DNA of 64,000 bases from Dysidea avara (taxonomy: Eukaryota; Porifera; Demospongiae; Dictyoceratida; Dysideidae): the NCBI RefSeq assembly GCF_963678975.1, contig NC_089280.1, forward strand, positions 36,306,508-36,370,507, read 5' to 3'. Positions 21,952 through 33,360 of this stretch are shown here, one piece after another (the stretch's first letter is position 1; every line of letters begins with the position of its first letter). A model generated the notes under the pieces. The model was not told where the DNA came from. It saw nothing but the letters and a program-made list of their open reading frames with translations, and made no database searches. A program made the position numbers and the translations under genes.

Positions 21952-23333
21952 TCAAAGCTGCCTAAAGTAATATGCATATGACCCAGTTTTGTTCTGGAAA
22001 TCATTAAGTTTAAAAGGTTGAATCCTGTGGCTTCTCATGCCATCATAATATAATGTATGACCATACCAGAAGCAAACTGCAGTAAAATGATTGTCACTAC
22101 AAACAGTGCAGCCAGCTAGTTGATATCCATGACCATATATAGTTAAAACTTTTGGAATTGTCAATATTGATCTACCAGTCAAGGACTGGATATCAATCGG
22201 GATCATCCAAGGCACTCGATTAAGAAATGACGATGCCATTACCTGTGGTACACCACGGCACTCATAAAATGTTTCTCTGTTTCTGCCAGTTAAATTTAAT
22301 CGGTCAGTAACTGCATGGAGAGATTCATTTGGTGGTTGGCAATGAAATTCTGCACCACAGTAACCAACCATATCTCCAGCTATAGGAAAAATTTCATTAA
22401 AGTTATCTAATCCAGAGCTGAAGGAAAACGTAGAAGGGTATTTTGTTACCTCCGTGTTATGATTAGGGCAATGCTCAGAGGTACATTTAAGTTTAATTAC
22501 CAGTTTCCAGATATGTGTGAACAAGCAAAGACACCTATTATTCTCACCACCAAAACAATCATATTTCAAATTATTCTCCTGAGAAATTGTAAGATTTAAT
22601 CTTGATTGAAGCAAATGCAAAAATAGTGTTTTTCCTTCATCCAGCTTTCCTTTATTCATCAATACAATTGCTGCTTTGAGAGAGTTCTCAGCTTCACTGT
22701 CACCAAAGGTATCCAAGAAAGATTTGTACTGTTTGCAGTGGAGTGACAATATTGTCAGGAAGTTATCAGAAGTGCAAGTGTTGGTGTATTCATTGTGCAT
22801 CCATGGAAGAGATTCTGGTACAGTACATGCACTGCAAAAAAATCGGCATTCCGTTTGGGTATGGTAATGTCACATGTACTCAAACAATACTTATGGAACC
22901 AGTTGTCACACTTTGAACAGTTGTACATGTTGAAGTCTCGCTGTGAATTGACATATAGCGCGGCAGATGTTGATCCATCAACCCATGGTGTTTGGCAGTA
23001 GCAAAACAGCTGAACCATCTCTTCTGCTTTCCCGCGATAGTCCTTTTTAACTTGTGAAATGCCATTGACAGTTCCAGTATCATCTTGTTGCAATACTGAA
23101 AATAACTGTGGCAAACCTTTAACCAAATCAATGCGCAGTTTTCCCAAATCCGTATCCGGTTGTTTGCAAATGTACAGGAGCAAAACTGCAGTTATAATCT
23201 CGGCTTTTGCATTCTCTTTACTGCTTTGCACTCCAACATGAATGGTATTCACAACTCCAATGTTTGAACGAGTGGCAGTTCCTGCATGATAGTTTAGTTC
23301 TGCATAATCAGGGTCACTGTAACTTGATACAAC
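21952..23333 (-). CDS. Exon 9: PHD finger and C19-peptidase-like C-terminus (one-base frameshift)
   Basis: The PHD finger reads FCYCQTPW, YNCSKCDNWFHKYC and, after the shift, CSACTVPESLPW, supplying a C4-H-C3 pattern. The run of seven A on the plus strand at 22836-22842 breaks the frame between the last Cys pairs; one more base restores it and makes the exon length a multiple of three in phase with the stop at 21952. Downstream, VPWMIPIDIQSL, GHGYQLAGCTVCSDNHFTAVCFW and LYYDGM resemble the His-box region of ubiquitin-specific peptidases (C19). I see no convincing catalytic-Cys box, so protease activity is not supported. A homopolymer slip could also be an assembly error. Confidence 0.75.
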
Positions 23334-24321
23334 CTACAAAAATATATTGCAGTAAACGCTATCTATGCATGGATATTGTTATATAATACCTCTACTCTTG
23401 GTGTTTTATCTTCCTTATCGTTTAAACGTCTCAAAAAGGCTATTTGATTACTCCTTTTCGTCTGAAGTACTGCAATCTTTCCAATGTCAAGATCAGTAAC
23501 TTCCTAAAGGAATGATAAATTTTAACAGAGGCTACATATTATATGAATGAAGATATAATTACCTACCTTGTCAATGCTTGGTTGCAAAACATAATTGTAC
23601 AGGAGAATATCTTGACAGACAACATTTAACTCAGATAAGAATCGGTCCCAACAAAATTCTTCATTTAAAAACTTGACTCTTCTTTCACATCTCCTTATTT
23701 TAGCACTGCTGCTGGCCTTTTCCTTTAATTCTAGCAGAAACTGAGTTAGTGGATGATTTGGTACACAGGCCTCTTGAGGTGGACTTGAATCTGTCTGATG
23801 TACAAGGGTTGTGGCACCTAATAAAATTTGCATGTACAAAATTTAACGTAAAAGTGCTACAAAATTTTTAGCATGTCTCACCCTTCAATTTCTTTTTAGG
23901 AGCACATGACATCTGTTCTCCATTGCAACAACTATTGTCTGTATCCAGCTGGCCTACATGTATAAACATTAATAAATAACATGTGTAGTTGTTAAGTACT
24001 GTTTTGTGCACATAAACAAGTACACTTACTGTTAGGATGCTTCCGTTTCTGGGAACGAGAATGAGATTTGTTTTCTGTGCCTATAAATAGAAAAGTCACT
24101 AAATATAGCAACATAAAAATAATAGTATCAACTGTATATGTACGTTCTTCCTTGATGCTAACAAAATCTTGGTCATCAGCAACTCCTTCAACAGCTTTTT
24201 CTTCTAAGTCTTCTGGTTCTTCTGTAAAATCACAGATACTTAAAAATTGAATTCATAGCAAATAAGCACATTAAAGTTCCAATTGCTACATTATTAAATT
24301 AATATGCTTCTATAGCTTTAC

Positions 24322-26202
24322 CTTGTTTTATTTCCTCTGTTGGACAACAGTCCTTTACTCTGGGTGGTTTCCTTCCAGATGGTCGCTCTTTGTTTTTTCT
24401 TCTGATTTTTTGCTGTAGCAAGGTCATGTTTGGGTTTGAGAAAGCATCAACATTCTGCCCAATCATTATTTTACAAGCAAGAATATGATAGCAGACACCT
24501 GAAGCTGGACAAGAGCAACTCTCTTTTGGATAAAGTCTGACTGCATATGGTGTAGTACCATCTGTGCCCATAACCATCCAACAGCCGGAATTTACTAATG
24601 AAACTTGCTTATTCTGTATAGCTTGATAAGCTAGTCCAAGTTGGCTATTTGGTGGTCTGTTAGTTGTCACATCAGCAGCATTTCTATTCTCATATCCGGT
24701 CTCTGTAGAACTGGTTTCATTGCCATTATTCAATTGACAATAAATGTCACCCTTAGCTCTAGCTACAATCTCATCTGGGTTAACCACTTTCGGTAAAATA
24801 GGCATCAACGAGGGATCTCGTTGACAAAACAAAAACTCGTCTTTCAGTTGCCACGAACCACATTGATGTGAACCTCGCACAATTTCCCGGTGATAATAGC
24901 ACATTTGAAATAATGAGTAACAAATAATATCAAGTGGCACTTGCTTCCAGTTCTGAAGTCTGTGCAGCACAGCATTCATGGATTCTGATGCATTATTGGT
25001 AATTCCATTGTGTGGGTTCACTACACCAGCAGATTTTAGTACCCATATTGACGAAGTCTCTTTGAAAATGGGCAGCAGATTTTTCTCAAAATAGTTACGA
25101 ACTAATGCTTTGGATTGAAAAGGACCTTCCATTTTAAATTCATCCCAACAATTATCAAATTCTGTTTCTGTGGTTTGTTGCATCAATTCCTTCAGTACAT
25201 TAGCAAAGTAGCTTATTTCACCAGCATTACAATTGGCTTTTTGTTTGAGGTAATAGTGAAGATCTTGTTCTAGGTGGTTCCAGCAATAAACTTGTTGGGC
25301 TAGTGGGAACACTGATGAGAAATTGAATTCTCTGTCTGATACAATTATTACCCTTTTTGAAGCTAAAATTGGAGACAACTGACGAATTGCTTCCATGAAC
25401 TGCATATGGTCTACTTGGTAGCGTCTGGTATGGACTAGAAATCCGAATGGCAGAACAGGAGAGTTTTTAAACATTGTGTGTTTGAAGATAAGGGTCGACA
25501 AGTAGAAATCACCCATATTAAACACAGTGTCATAATGAAGCGTCACAGGTTCTGTGGATAATTTCAAAGCAGTTTCTAGCTCTTCGATTATTGGCTGTCT
25601 AATGCACCTATCAATGTTATCCCCCACCTCCCCCCTCCCGGGCGTAGTGGGGGAAATGGTGGGGATTTGACTTTTTTAAAAATCAAATTCTCCACCCACT
25701 GGGGAACAACTAGTGGTCAAATCTCCATGTAGTATCGCTGGAATAAACTTTAGGAAACAGATCAATTCTTATAGCTCGCAAGCTAAAGCAAACGCCTAAA
25801 ATTTCGAACGGTCAAATGCCCCACTAGTGGGGAAAAATTTCTGATCAAATCGGCAAAAATCCCCCACTAATCCCTTAGTAAGCCCGGGAGGGGGGTAGTG
25901 GGGCTTAACATTGATAGGTGCATAATCATTTGGACAATTACATTAGGGTGCACAGAGAATTTTCGTATGAAATCAAGGGGTTCACCTTTTCGATTGTTAA
26001 ACTTTAGTTGATGACACAAGTGGTACGTGTTAAACATTGCGTCATGGGATAGTCTGGTATGTCTATCCACTTCCTTACGAAAATTTCTAACTTGATTTTG
26101 ATCTCTAGGTGTGAGCACTGCATGTCGAGGTCCACCGCTGCTTTCATTGACTAATTCTTGATAAACAGTTCGATGTGGCTTCATTGAATCTTTCTGTAAT
26201 AT
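24322..26202 (-). CDS. Exon 3: MULE transposase domain and SWIM zinc finger (split by a MITE)
   Basis: The transposase shows the first catalytic Asp in LHYDTVFNMGDFYLS, the second in VIIVSDREFNFSSVFPL followed by the C/H motif CWNHLEQDLHYYL, and the Glu in GITNNASESMNAVLHRL. This D-D-E series with an intervening C2H pair is the MULE layout. About 290 residues later comes a SWIM finger, CSCPASGVCYHILAC, near 24470-24515, then a basic stretch (RRKNKERPSGRKPPR). The exon opens after a tttttag acceptor at 26203 and ends at a caag/gtaaag donor at 24321. The frame continues across the MITE once the insert and one TTA are discounted. The enzyme would cut and join the element's ends in the nucleus. 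Confidence 0.85.
25603..25922. mobile_element. Harbinger-like MITE inside the transposase exon
   Basis: Inverted ends TGCACCTATCAATGTTA and TAACATTGATAGGTGCA enclose GC-rich inner repeats (tcccccacctcccccctccc). TAA duplicates flank it (25600-25602, 25923-25925). The transposase reading frame resumes exactly on the other side. Confidence 0.92.
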
Positions 26203-29057
26203 CTAAAAAGCATATTGCATATGATCATACGCACGTTTTGTCTTTAAATCAAATCTCACCACTCAAATAACATTTGCATTCTATAACATAGGCCATTCAA
26301 ATTTGTAAAAGTACTGGAATTTCATTACATAACCTTCTTGCAGAAAATTTATGTGTCATAAAAGGTAGGCAAATTTTATATGTCCATGTTGCCTCCTTTA
26401 TAGGTTTGGTAACATATACATGTTTATTTTAAATTCAGAGAGATTTTAGCCAAGCTTAACTAAAAGGCATAGTGTTGCTTTGAGCAACTACTTTTAAAAG
26501 ATACGAGTGTAGTAGTGTAATATGATAAAGAGCAAAATGAAGTGCCTCACGAGCTGAGCAAAATTAGCAGTTTTGCTCTTGAGGTACAGTGCATCCGAGC
26601 TATACACAACATATACACAATGCACATGCACATGCTATAATGTAAACACAAACAAAAGCAATATAGCTATATACCTTATCAATTATACTATGCACATTAC
26701 ACTCAGACGGTCTTGACAATGCAAACTACTATAGCTTATAAATGTGAGTTGATTCACAAGACTTTTTTTGCTTACCTTATCCTTCACATGTGGTGCTGAT
26801 CTCACAAAAGACTTGGAATTATTCTTACTGTTCCGATGGCTAAATCCTTGATATAAGGTGTCATCCCCAACGTAGTGTAGCATAAAATGTTGCCCGATAC
26901 CCCAGAACTCAAATCTTCTGAATCGGTTATCACCCTTTTTATCCACAGAATCAAGATCAATGGTACTACTTTTTTTCTTGAATTCACATCCTCCATGTTT
27001 GACACTGTAAGATCCTACATGTACCCATCTGTATTGATCACACCTATAATAATTGCAATGTACAATTTATTTAATTACTGTATGACTCTAGAAATATAGT
27101 TATGTAAACTTGTTTTGTTAAACTGAGACAAGCTAGCTAGCTATATTGTAACTATACTCTTTAATATCTAGACCTAACCTTAGCTTTTTCTTCTCTTGTT
27201 CCCATTTGTCCGAATCAGGCCCGAGGTTGTAGATATACAAGCTGCCGCCTTTTGGCTGAACAGGAGGATCTACACTAATCTGTAGCTTTCCACTGATAGC
27301 TTTCGAGAAGTAATTATGCGCCTCCGCAGATGTCAAGTTATTGACAGCGTCTTCTACTGCAGGAACACATAGCACATCTTCCTCCATTGTGCATGCGCGG
27401 CCGCACTATAGCTACGTGCAACTCTATACTTGCAACGCTATACTTGCAAAATCACGCCTGCCGTTCGTAGCAAGTGAGAGATTTAGTTTGCACGTGATTA
27501 CAAGTGAGATATTTAGGAGAAGTCGCACGTGATCTCCCGATTCCCGGTTCCTGATTTTACCAAGCACTCTCCCGTTCCCGCTCCCCTCCCGGTTTTACCA
27601 ATTCCAGGGTTTTACCAATTCCAGGGTTGCTTTCTTTGAAAAAACAAAGAAATACGAAGTTTCGAATTCAAACTGCCCTGCCACCCAGGACAAGAGAAGC
27701 CAACTGTTCCTCATAGCGTTTCGATACGGTTGGGTGCATAGTCTGTCTATGCTGTTAGTTTGGAAAAGATCCGAGACTTCTCACCATCTGGGTGACGAGC
27801 GTCAAAATTTTCTGCAGCATCAAAGAATTGTGTCGCGCTTTCTAGCCATTTCCAGCGCTTCTGTAGCCACAACAATCATCAATTATTGACTAAAACTATG
27901 GCAAAAGATGTCCCTGAACGTTTGGTAATAGCGGTTGTCAATTATTGTTTCTTCCACAGCTTCCACGCCTCGCTCTAAGCTATGCATCAAGGGAGGGTGG
28001 GGACTATTCTACGGAACGGAACGGAATGATGGACTAAACCACGGAACGGAACGCTTTCTCAAACTGCAGCTTGCAACTTACCATTGCTGAAACTTCCCTT
28101 ATAAGTTAGCAGTGGCATCTCCAGTGGGTGGTTAAACCATAGATATACTAAACTTTACAACGGGATTGGAAACGGAAGTAACTCACGTGATGTCTGTACA
28201 AATTCCCGATGTGACGTAACGAGCTCGAAAAATCATCCATGTTTCGCTTGCGCTAGTTAGTCGCCATAGATACTGTCCGTAGTTACGAGCGCGATATTAT
28301 TTCTAATGGCTTTATTTGCCAACTATTAGCAATTTGTCGACTTTTAACTTGACGAATTGGTTAACCTAGCCTTGTACACAATAACAGGAATGCGTGTGCA
28401 ACCACAAGAGGCTGTTGTTCGTAATAAACAAGCCACCAGTATGTCAAGAGGTAAGCGAATTATGTTATGGCCACACCGTCTCATTTTTGTAGACTTTTCA
28501 CAGATTCTCTGTGTTGGGAAGCAGCTTAGGTAGCTTTGTTTTGAAATCTATATCAAGTGTGTAGTGTAATAGGCAACTTGGAGTTATTGTATCAATTGTC
28601 ATATTGTATAAAATTACTGCTTACCACTTTACACTTGTGGACTTTTAGTAGACCCATGACCAATGCTAGATATCAATTTACCATACCATCAACTACTACC
28701 ACACTTGGGGGTGTAAAGTGTGTGCTGGATTGCTCTGAAACCAAAGCTGTATGGCACGGGGATGAAAGACAGAATCTTCTAATAAGACACAAAATTTTGA
28801 AGAAATCATCCAAGCCACATGATTAGACATCCATCAAAGAACACCAAATGACAGTGTACTGATGACCAACAAGCAAGAGCTCAAGATGCAATACCAAGTT
28901 ATATGTTTAAACAGTACGTGTACTTTCAAAAGAAGTGACATAAACACTTATAGCTAACTACATTGCACATGTAATTCAACGTACACATATTACTGTACAG
29001 TTAAAATATTCAAAGTGTATGGTTTCTTTGTTAGTTAGTGTGAGGGATTGTCGATTT

Positions 29058-30120
29058 GATTTATAATTTAAACTCAAAACCAGTCGGCACCAGCCGTTCT
29101 TCCCTGGTTGAGTACACACAAAAAAAAACACACATACATTATGGTATATAGTACATGACACATGATACAACCACAAGAATACAACACAAAACATACAGAA
29201 AATAATTACAAAATCAATTAAGTAACTGACAATAAACATAAAAACAGTTCATCAGAAAAATCTCTTGCCATCACCATTTCCTCAGGTAAAGCATTCCACC
29301 ACATAGTTGACAAATGTTTTTGTGCAAAAGACAATCGACATCGCATCGGCTGAGCAAAAATTGCAGAAGTTCTAGTATGGTAGGAGTGTGTACTACCAAA
29401 CACAATTGGTGGATCTAATGGTAAACGTTGGTACTTGAACATTCTATGCAGAGCACAAAGAGAGCGATACTGGACTAATAGTTCAAAAGGTAACCAGTTC
29501 AATGAGTGGAAATGATGACTAACATGGTCATACTTGTGAAGACATCTACACAAACGGACAGCACGGTTCTGCATACGTTTGATGCGTTCAAATGAACAAT
29601 GTGGCAATGAAGGACCCCACACAGGCAGGCAATAGATCAAGTGAGAAAAAACTAAACTTTCTGCAAGAGTTTTCAAGAGTCATCTGCAAGGACATGCCGA
29701 TGTTTACAAAGCAAAATGCAGATAGTATGACATGGATTTACACACTTTTGAGACATGGTAATACCATGTTAAACGCTCATCAAATATCAGACCAAGGTAT
29801 TTCTGTTTGGGCATCACAGATAGTATAACATCATCCATCATAATTGGTGGGTAACCATGTGGCAATCTTCTATTAGACACTCTAAACCACATGACAGATG
29901 ACTTGCTGTAGTTCACTGTCATCTTATTAGCACTGGTCCACTGGTCAATTAACTTCAACTGACTATTCATTAATGAAGCTACATCATCCTTAGTAGGTGC
30001 ACTGCATATAATAGTGGTATCGTCAGCATACTGTAGCAGTAAACCACCGGTGACTTGAGATGGTAAGTCATTAACATATATTAAAAATAAGAGAGGGCCC
30101 AATGCACTGCCCTCAGGAAA
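29058..30120 (-). mobile_element. 5'-truncated LINE
   Basis: It lies inside the 28138-31473 element. Near-identical 8-mers GTCGATTT (29050-29057) and GTCGACTT (30121-30128) flank it. The 3' UTR (29058-29217) shares agccgttcttcc and tttgatttat with the LINE 3' end at 46024-46174, so both belong to one family. Confidence 0.8.
29218..30120 (-). pseudogene. LINE reverse transcriptase C-terminal fragment, frameshifted
   Basis: The frame begins at the truncation with PEGSALGPLLFLIYVNDLPS, then LLQYADDTTII (catalytic YADD) and QKYLGLIFDERLTWYYHV up to about 29704. The continuation (SLVFSHLIYCLPVWGPSLP, RIKRMQNRAVRLCRCLHKY, NALPEEMV) is in another frame from 29676 to 29218, so at least one indel separates them. 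There is no endonuclease and no N-terminal RT. This is a different clade from the LINE at position 1. Confidence 0.85.
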
Positions 30121-31480
30121 GTCGACTTAACACAGTCTGGCTGTACTGGTGCGGCTACCTTTAGCCAACTCTGTAGCAATGGTGAATGGCTTGTGTAATT
30201 AACTGAAGTCATACTGGAACCAATCAATCATGTTTATCCACTTTGTAGTATAATGCCACGTAAGTACTGAAGCTTCCATACAGGCCTCCTGCAAATCTAT
30301 GAAATCATAGAATGACCTGGACTGGGAATTGAAGAATGTGGCTTGGTGGACCAAGTGTTCTATTAGATAGTTGCAGACACACTTGCAGGACAGTATGGTA
30401 TGGTATGGAATACATCTAAAGTCCGTTCTTTCAAATATACGACTCAGTACAAGGTCACGGGTCATTGAAATCAGTCACTAAACAAACTGGATAAATCATG
30501 CACCAGCGTCCAGTGTGTCACTACCGAAAATTCGCCGAAATACGGCTCTTGCAAACTCTTCAAACTTTTGTTATTGCCCTGGGAGACTTAACTGCTTCAT
30601 CCTGAAGTGGAGTTAGCAACAAACAAACTACGGACACACCTGCTCGCCATCATCGTCCTTAAAGGGATAGGAAACGCAAGCGATTTCCGGTTTGATTTCC
30701 GTTACGCGTGACTTGAAAGGACAAGACAGTTTTGTGAGAATTAGTGTTCTAAGCAGCGTAAATAGTAATCCAACAGACTACAGTAAGTATTTAGGCCTAT
30801 GTGAGAGATTTTGGCGAGAGAATTCAGACCGTAGATTTTGTAACAAAGCGTATCGCATTAACCGTGATTGTTACACGCTGTCACACTTTCGCTCATCGTA
30901 CCTACATGCCTCGTCCATACCGCTTCTTTTATAGCCGGTTCCACTTTCGAATCTTGTGGTAAGCTAGGCGTGTCACCAACACAGTCTTTTAGCGTTGCGT
31001 TGTACTGCAAGGTGGTTAAAACTTTTGGTTAAAAATGGAAGATACTTAGTCGTTTCTTCAAGCAACAGTTCCTGTTTTGCTCCGATATTTCCTCTGGTTC
31101 CCTCTGTTAAATGGTAAGGAATAGGTTTATCACAGTTAAAAGGATAGAATATATTTACGAAGAAAGTAAAGTGGTTTAAAGTAATTTTTGGGCCGTTTTT
31201 TTCACTTTCAATCTCCTTTAATTTTGCGTATAACTTCCTTGAGGGTCGGTACCATCCTATTTCCCTCGATTACTTACTTGAGTTCACTGTAGCGAAGTTT
31301 CACAGTCGTTGGTTACAAAATTCTGTCGTTACAACAATTTGTTTCTCTTTGATACAAGCGCAGCAAGCGTAACGAGTATGTTCGTGACGTACTACACGGA
31401 ATTCCAATAGAAATGTACGTATTTTGTGACGTCACGTTATTGCGTTTCCTATCCCTTTACTCTATTATCTATGGTTAAAC

Positions 31481-33360
31481 ATAAGATAAAAAGAATTAAC
31501 GGATCGATTGTGGGTTTTTGTTGGTTGTCATTAGTAACGAAGTATTATTGTGGGATGAGCTGTATCAGTGATGTTCATCCATACGGAAGGGAACTTTATG
31601 TGAGCTGTTTTTCTTATTTAGACTTTACAAAACAGTCTGGGCCGGTCTTTCAAGTCATAAGTCAGTGTATAAATAAAGCAAGCAGGAAGATACTGGTAAC
31701 AGGAAAGAGCCAGCTGAATTAAAACTCGAAGAATTTTGTGCAGTGTGTGAGGAGCAAATATTTTGGCAGACCGCAAGGAGGGTATATTCTGCAAACATCA
31801 CTGAAGTGTATGCATGGAGTTATTTATATATTAACAGCTGGTGCAGTGGACTAATGCCGTATTCAATAATGAGCTGATTTTATCTGTTGCACAATTCAAG
31901 GATGTGTCTGACTGCTAGCCTTGAATCAGGCTAAATGTCAAAACTCCAAGATCAGCCAAATCTCTATTATAAGCCGCATGTGAAACCATGCCCGTAGCCA
32001 CCAGGCAAACGTGATTTGGACCAGGATGTGTGTGTAATTTCAATGTATCTAGTCAGACCTGAAATGGAACACTTAAATTAATTACATACCACCTAAGAAT
32101 CCTAGGATTTCTTAAGTGTAACATTTCACATGCTTCACTTCAAACAAAACAGGTTAAATTTGTTCGTCTATTTTCAAGTGATTCCCAGTCCAGCTGGTCC
32201 ATGAAATTACAATGGGATCACATGTATTTGTTACAGTGCGGGCTGTCCTGTGTTGGATCTACTCTAGAGTTGAGATTTCAAGGTAGACTCACTGCCAATT
32301 TACTGACACTAGTACTGTTGTAGCATGTTTAAGTAGAGGACAAATGAAATAGTAATGCTAGATTATTTATGTATACAAATTTTTCATAATGAAATTGATA
32401 TCCCATTTTGATTTGTACTTCCACTTTGCAACATATTCAAGAGCAAGAAGCTACCACACTTAATCTCCAACCACTGTCATTAATTAACCAAGATCTCACT
32501 AGTCTGTAATTCACCTTACTGTAGTGATTTTATTGATTCATCTGTATGCTTTCTTCATTTCCTTTGAAGTTGTACCAAGAGTTCATAATAAGGTGGAGAG
32601 TGTCTAACTTGAATGCATTCACCAAACACCCTGCTTAAAGTAACACCTCGGCCTTATTTCAGAACAAAGGCTTTACCTTCTTCAGCAACTCTAATCAACA
32701 GTTTCTATCCCCCAGTAAAGGTGTTGATTTGATGAAAGGTGAACTTTACACAGGGTGTTTGTACAGGCCATACTGAGAGTTAGACACTCTCCCCTATACA
32801 AATCAGTATTACGAACTCTTGGTTGTACAGTATAGGTAAACAAAGATAAGTTTCTCTCCCATCTTATTCTAGGATTTCTATTGACAAGGAAAATTCAATA
32901 ATTTGTATACAGGCTCAAAATTGAGAAAATATAAAGAAAGTGAATTAATATTATACAGTCAGTTTGCTTTTGGATATTTAATGTCTCCAACCACAACAAA
33001 AATTCGATGAATCCATGCATCTCATCACTGGTCATCTGAACATTCTGAAAGTGATACCTCACTCAATCAACCATATATTCTGTTTATTACACTGAATAAA
33101 GTCATGATTACCTAAACAATCACTTAATTAATGTTTTATAATTATCCTATTCCATTTTCCTGGAGGTTCCACTGATAAAATGCAATTTCAGCAATGATAG
33201 CAGCTAGCCAAGCTGCAAGTTGATTCAGAAAGCACTCCATTCTGTAAAATAGACCCCATCCAGAATTCAACTCAGTACTCAGGCTGAGATATCTGACAAT
33301 AGTCCACTACTCTGTTAATGAATCATTGATGTTCACACAATATAGCCTCCTTGAGGTATC
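31481..33360. other. Core of the giant palindromic element; no gene seen
   Basis: The left-arm remainder (to about 31850) is followed by a core with a diverged internal hairpin: accaagagttcataat and gagagtgtctaac (32575-32610) recur inverted at 32780-32825. Short frames only. Confidence 0.5.

Larger units (their letters stand above)
21952..27387 (-). pseudogene. Nine-exon MULE transposase gene with CG-1-like, SWIM, PHD and C19-like segments (disrupted)
   Basis: Exons, all with GT..AG borders and matching phases: 27179-27387 (ATG at 27387), 26776-27043, 24322-26202 (split by a MITE at 25603-25922), 24144-24221, 24030-24080, 23882-23953, 23567-23817, 23390-23503 and 21952-23333. Most introns are 56-135 nt; intron 2 is 573 nt. 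Exons 1-2 (KWEQEKKKLRCDQYRWVHVG, FMLHYVGDD) resemble the CG-1 DNA-binding fold. Exon 3 holds the DDE transposase and SWIM finger. Exons 4-8 are basic and acidic linkers with nuclear-signal-like runs (SRSQKRKHP, APKKKLKG). Exon 9 has the PHD finger and a C19-like tail. Two lesions are seen: the MITE (323 bp with its TSD, not a multiple of three) and one missing base in a homopolymer at 22836-22842. Otherwise the frame is intact, implying recent activity. Confidence 0.8.
21208..27622 (-). mobile_element. MULE-like DNA transposon with its own multi-exon gene
   Basis: Inverted termini read GGTATTGGTAAAACCGGGAG (21209) and, on the other strand from 27605, GGAATTGGTAAAACCGGGAG. Both then continue to ttggtaaaatcaggaaccgg and gggagatcacgtg. 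The left TIR is swollen by a hexamer array; the right TIR has a 17-bp end duplication (27606-27622). Comparison with the empty right arm near 34380 places the junctions at AG on both sides (21206-21207, 27623-27624). The transposase gene inside runs leftward. Confidence 0.8.
28138..31473. mobile_element. TIR element with 7-bp duplication, inside the giant palindrome
   Basis: The ends begin catagata on both strands, with imperfect TIRs of about 35 bp ending ggaaacg. GTTAAAC flanks both sides (28131-28137, 31474-31480), and the right arm of the host palindrome has only one counterpart (gtaatcaaac, about 33705). CA..TG ends and a 7-8-bp TSD would suit a P-like element, but no transposase or THAP motif was found. 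The subterminal taaagggataggaaacgca recurs inverted at 30658 and 31441-31460, perhaps bounding an inner MITE of 0.8 kb. Confidence 0.6.
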
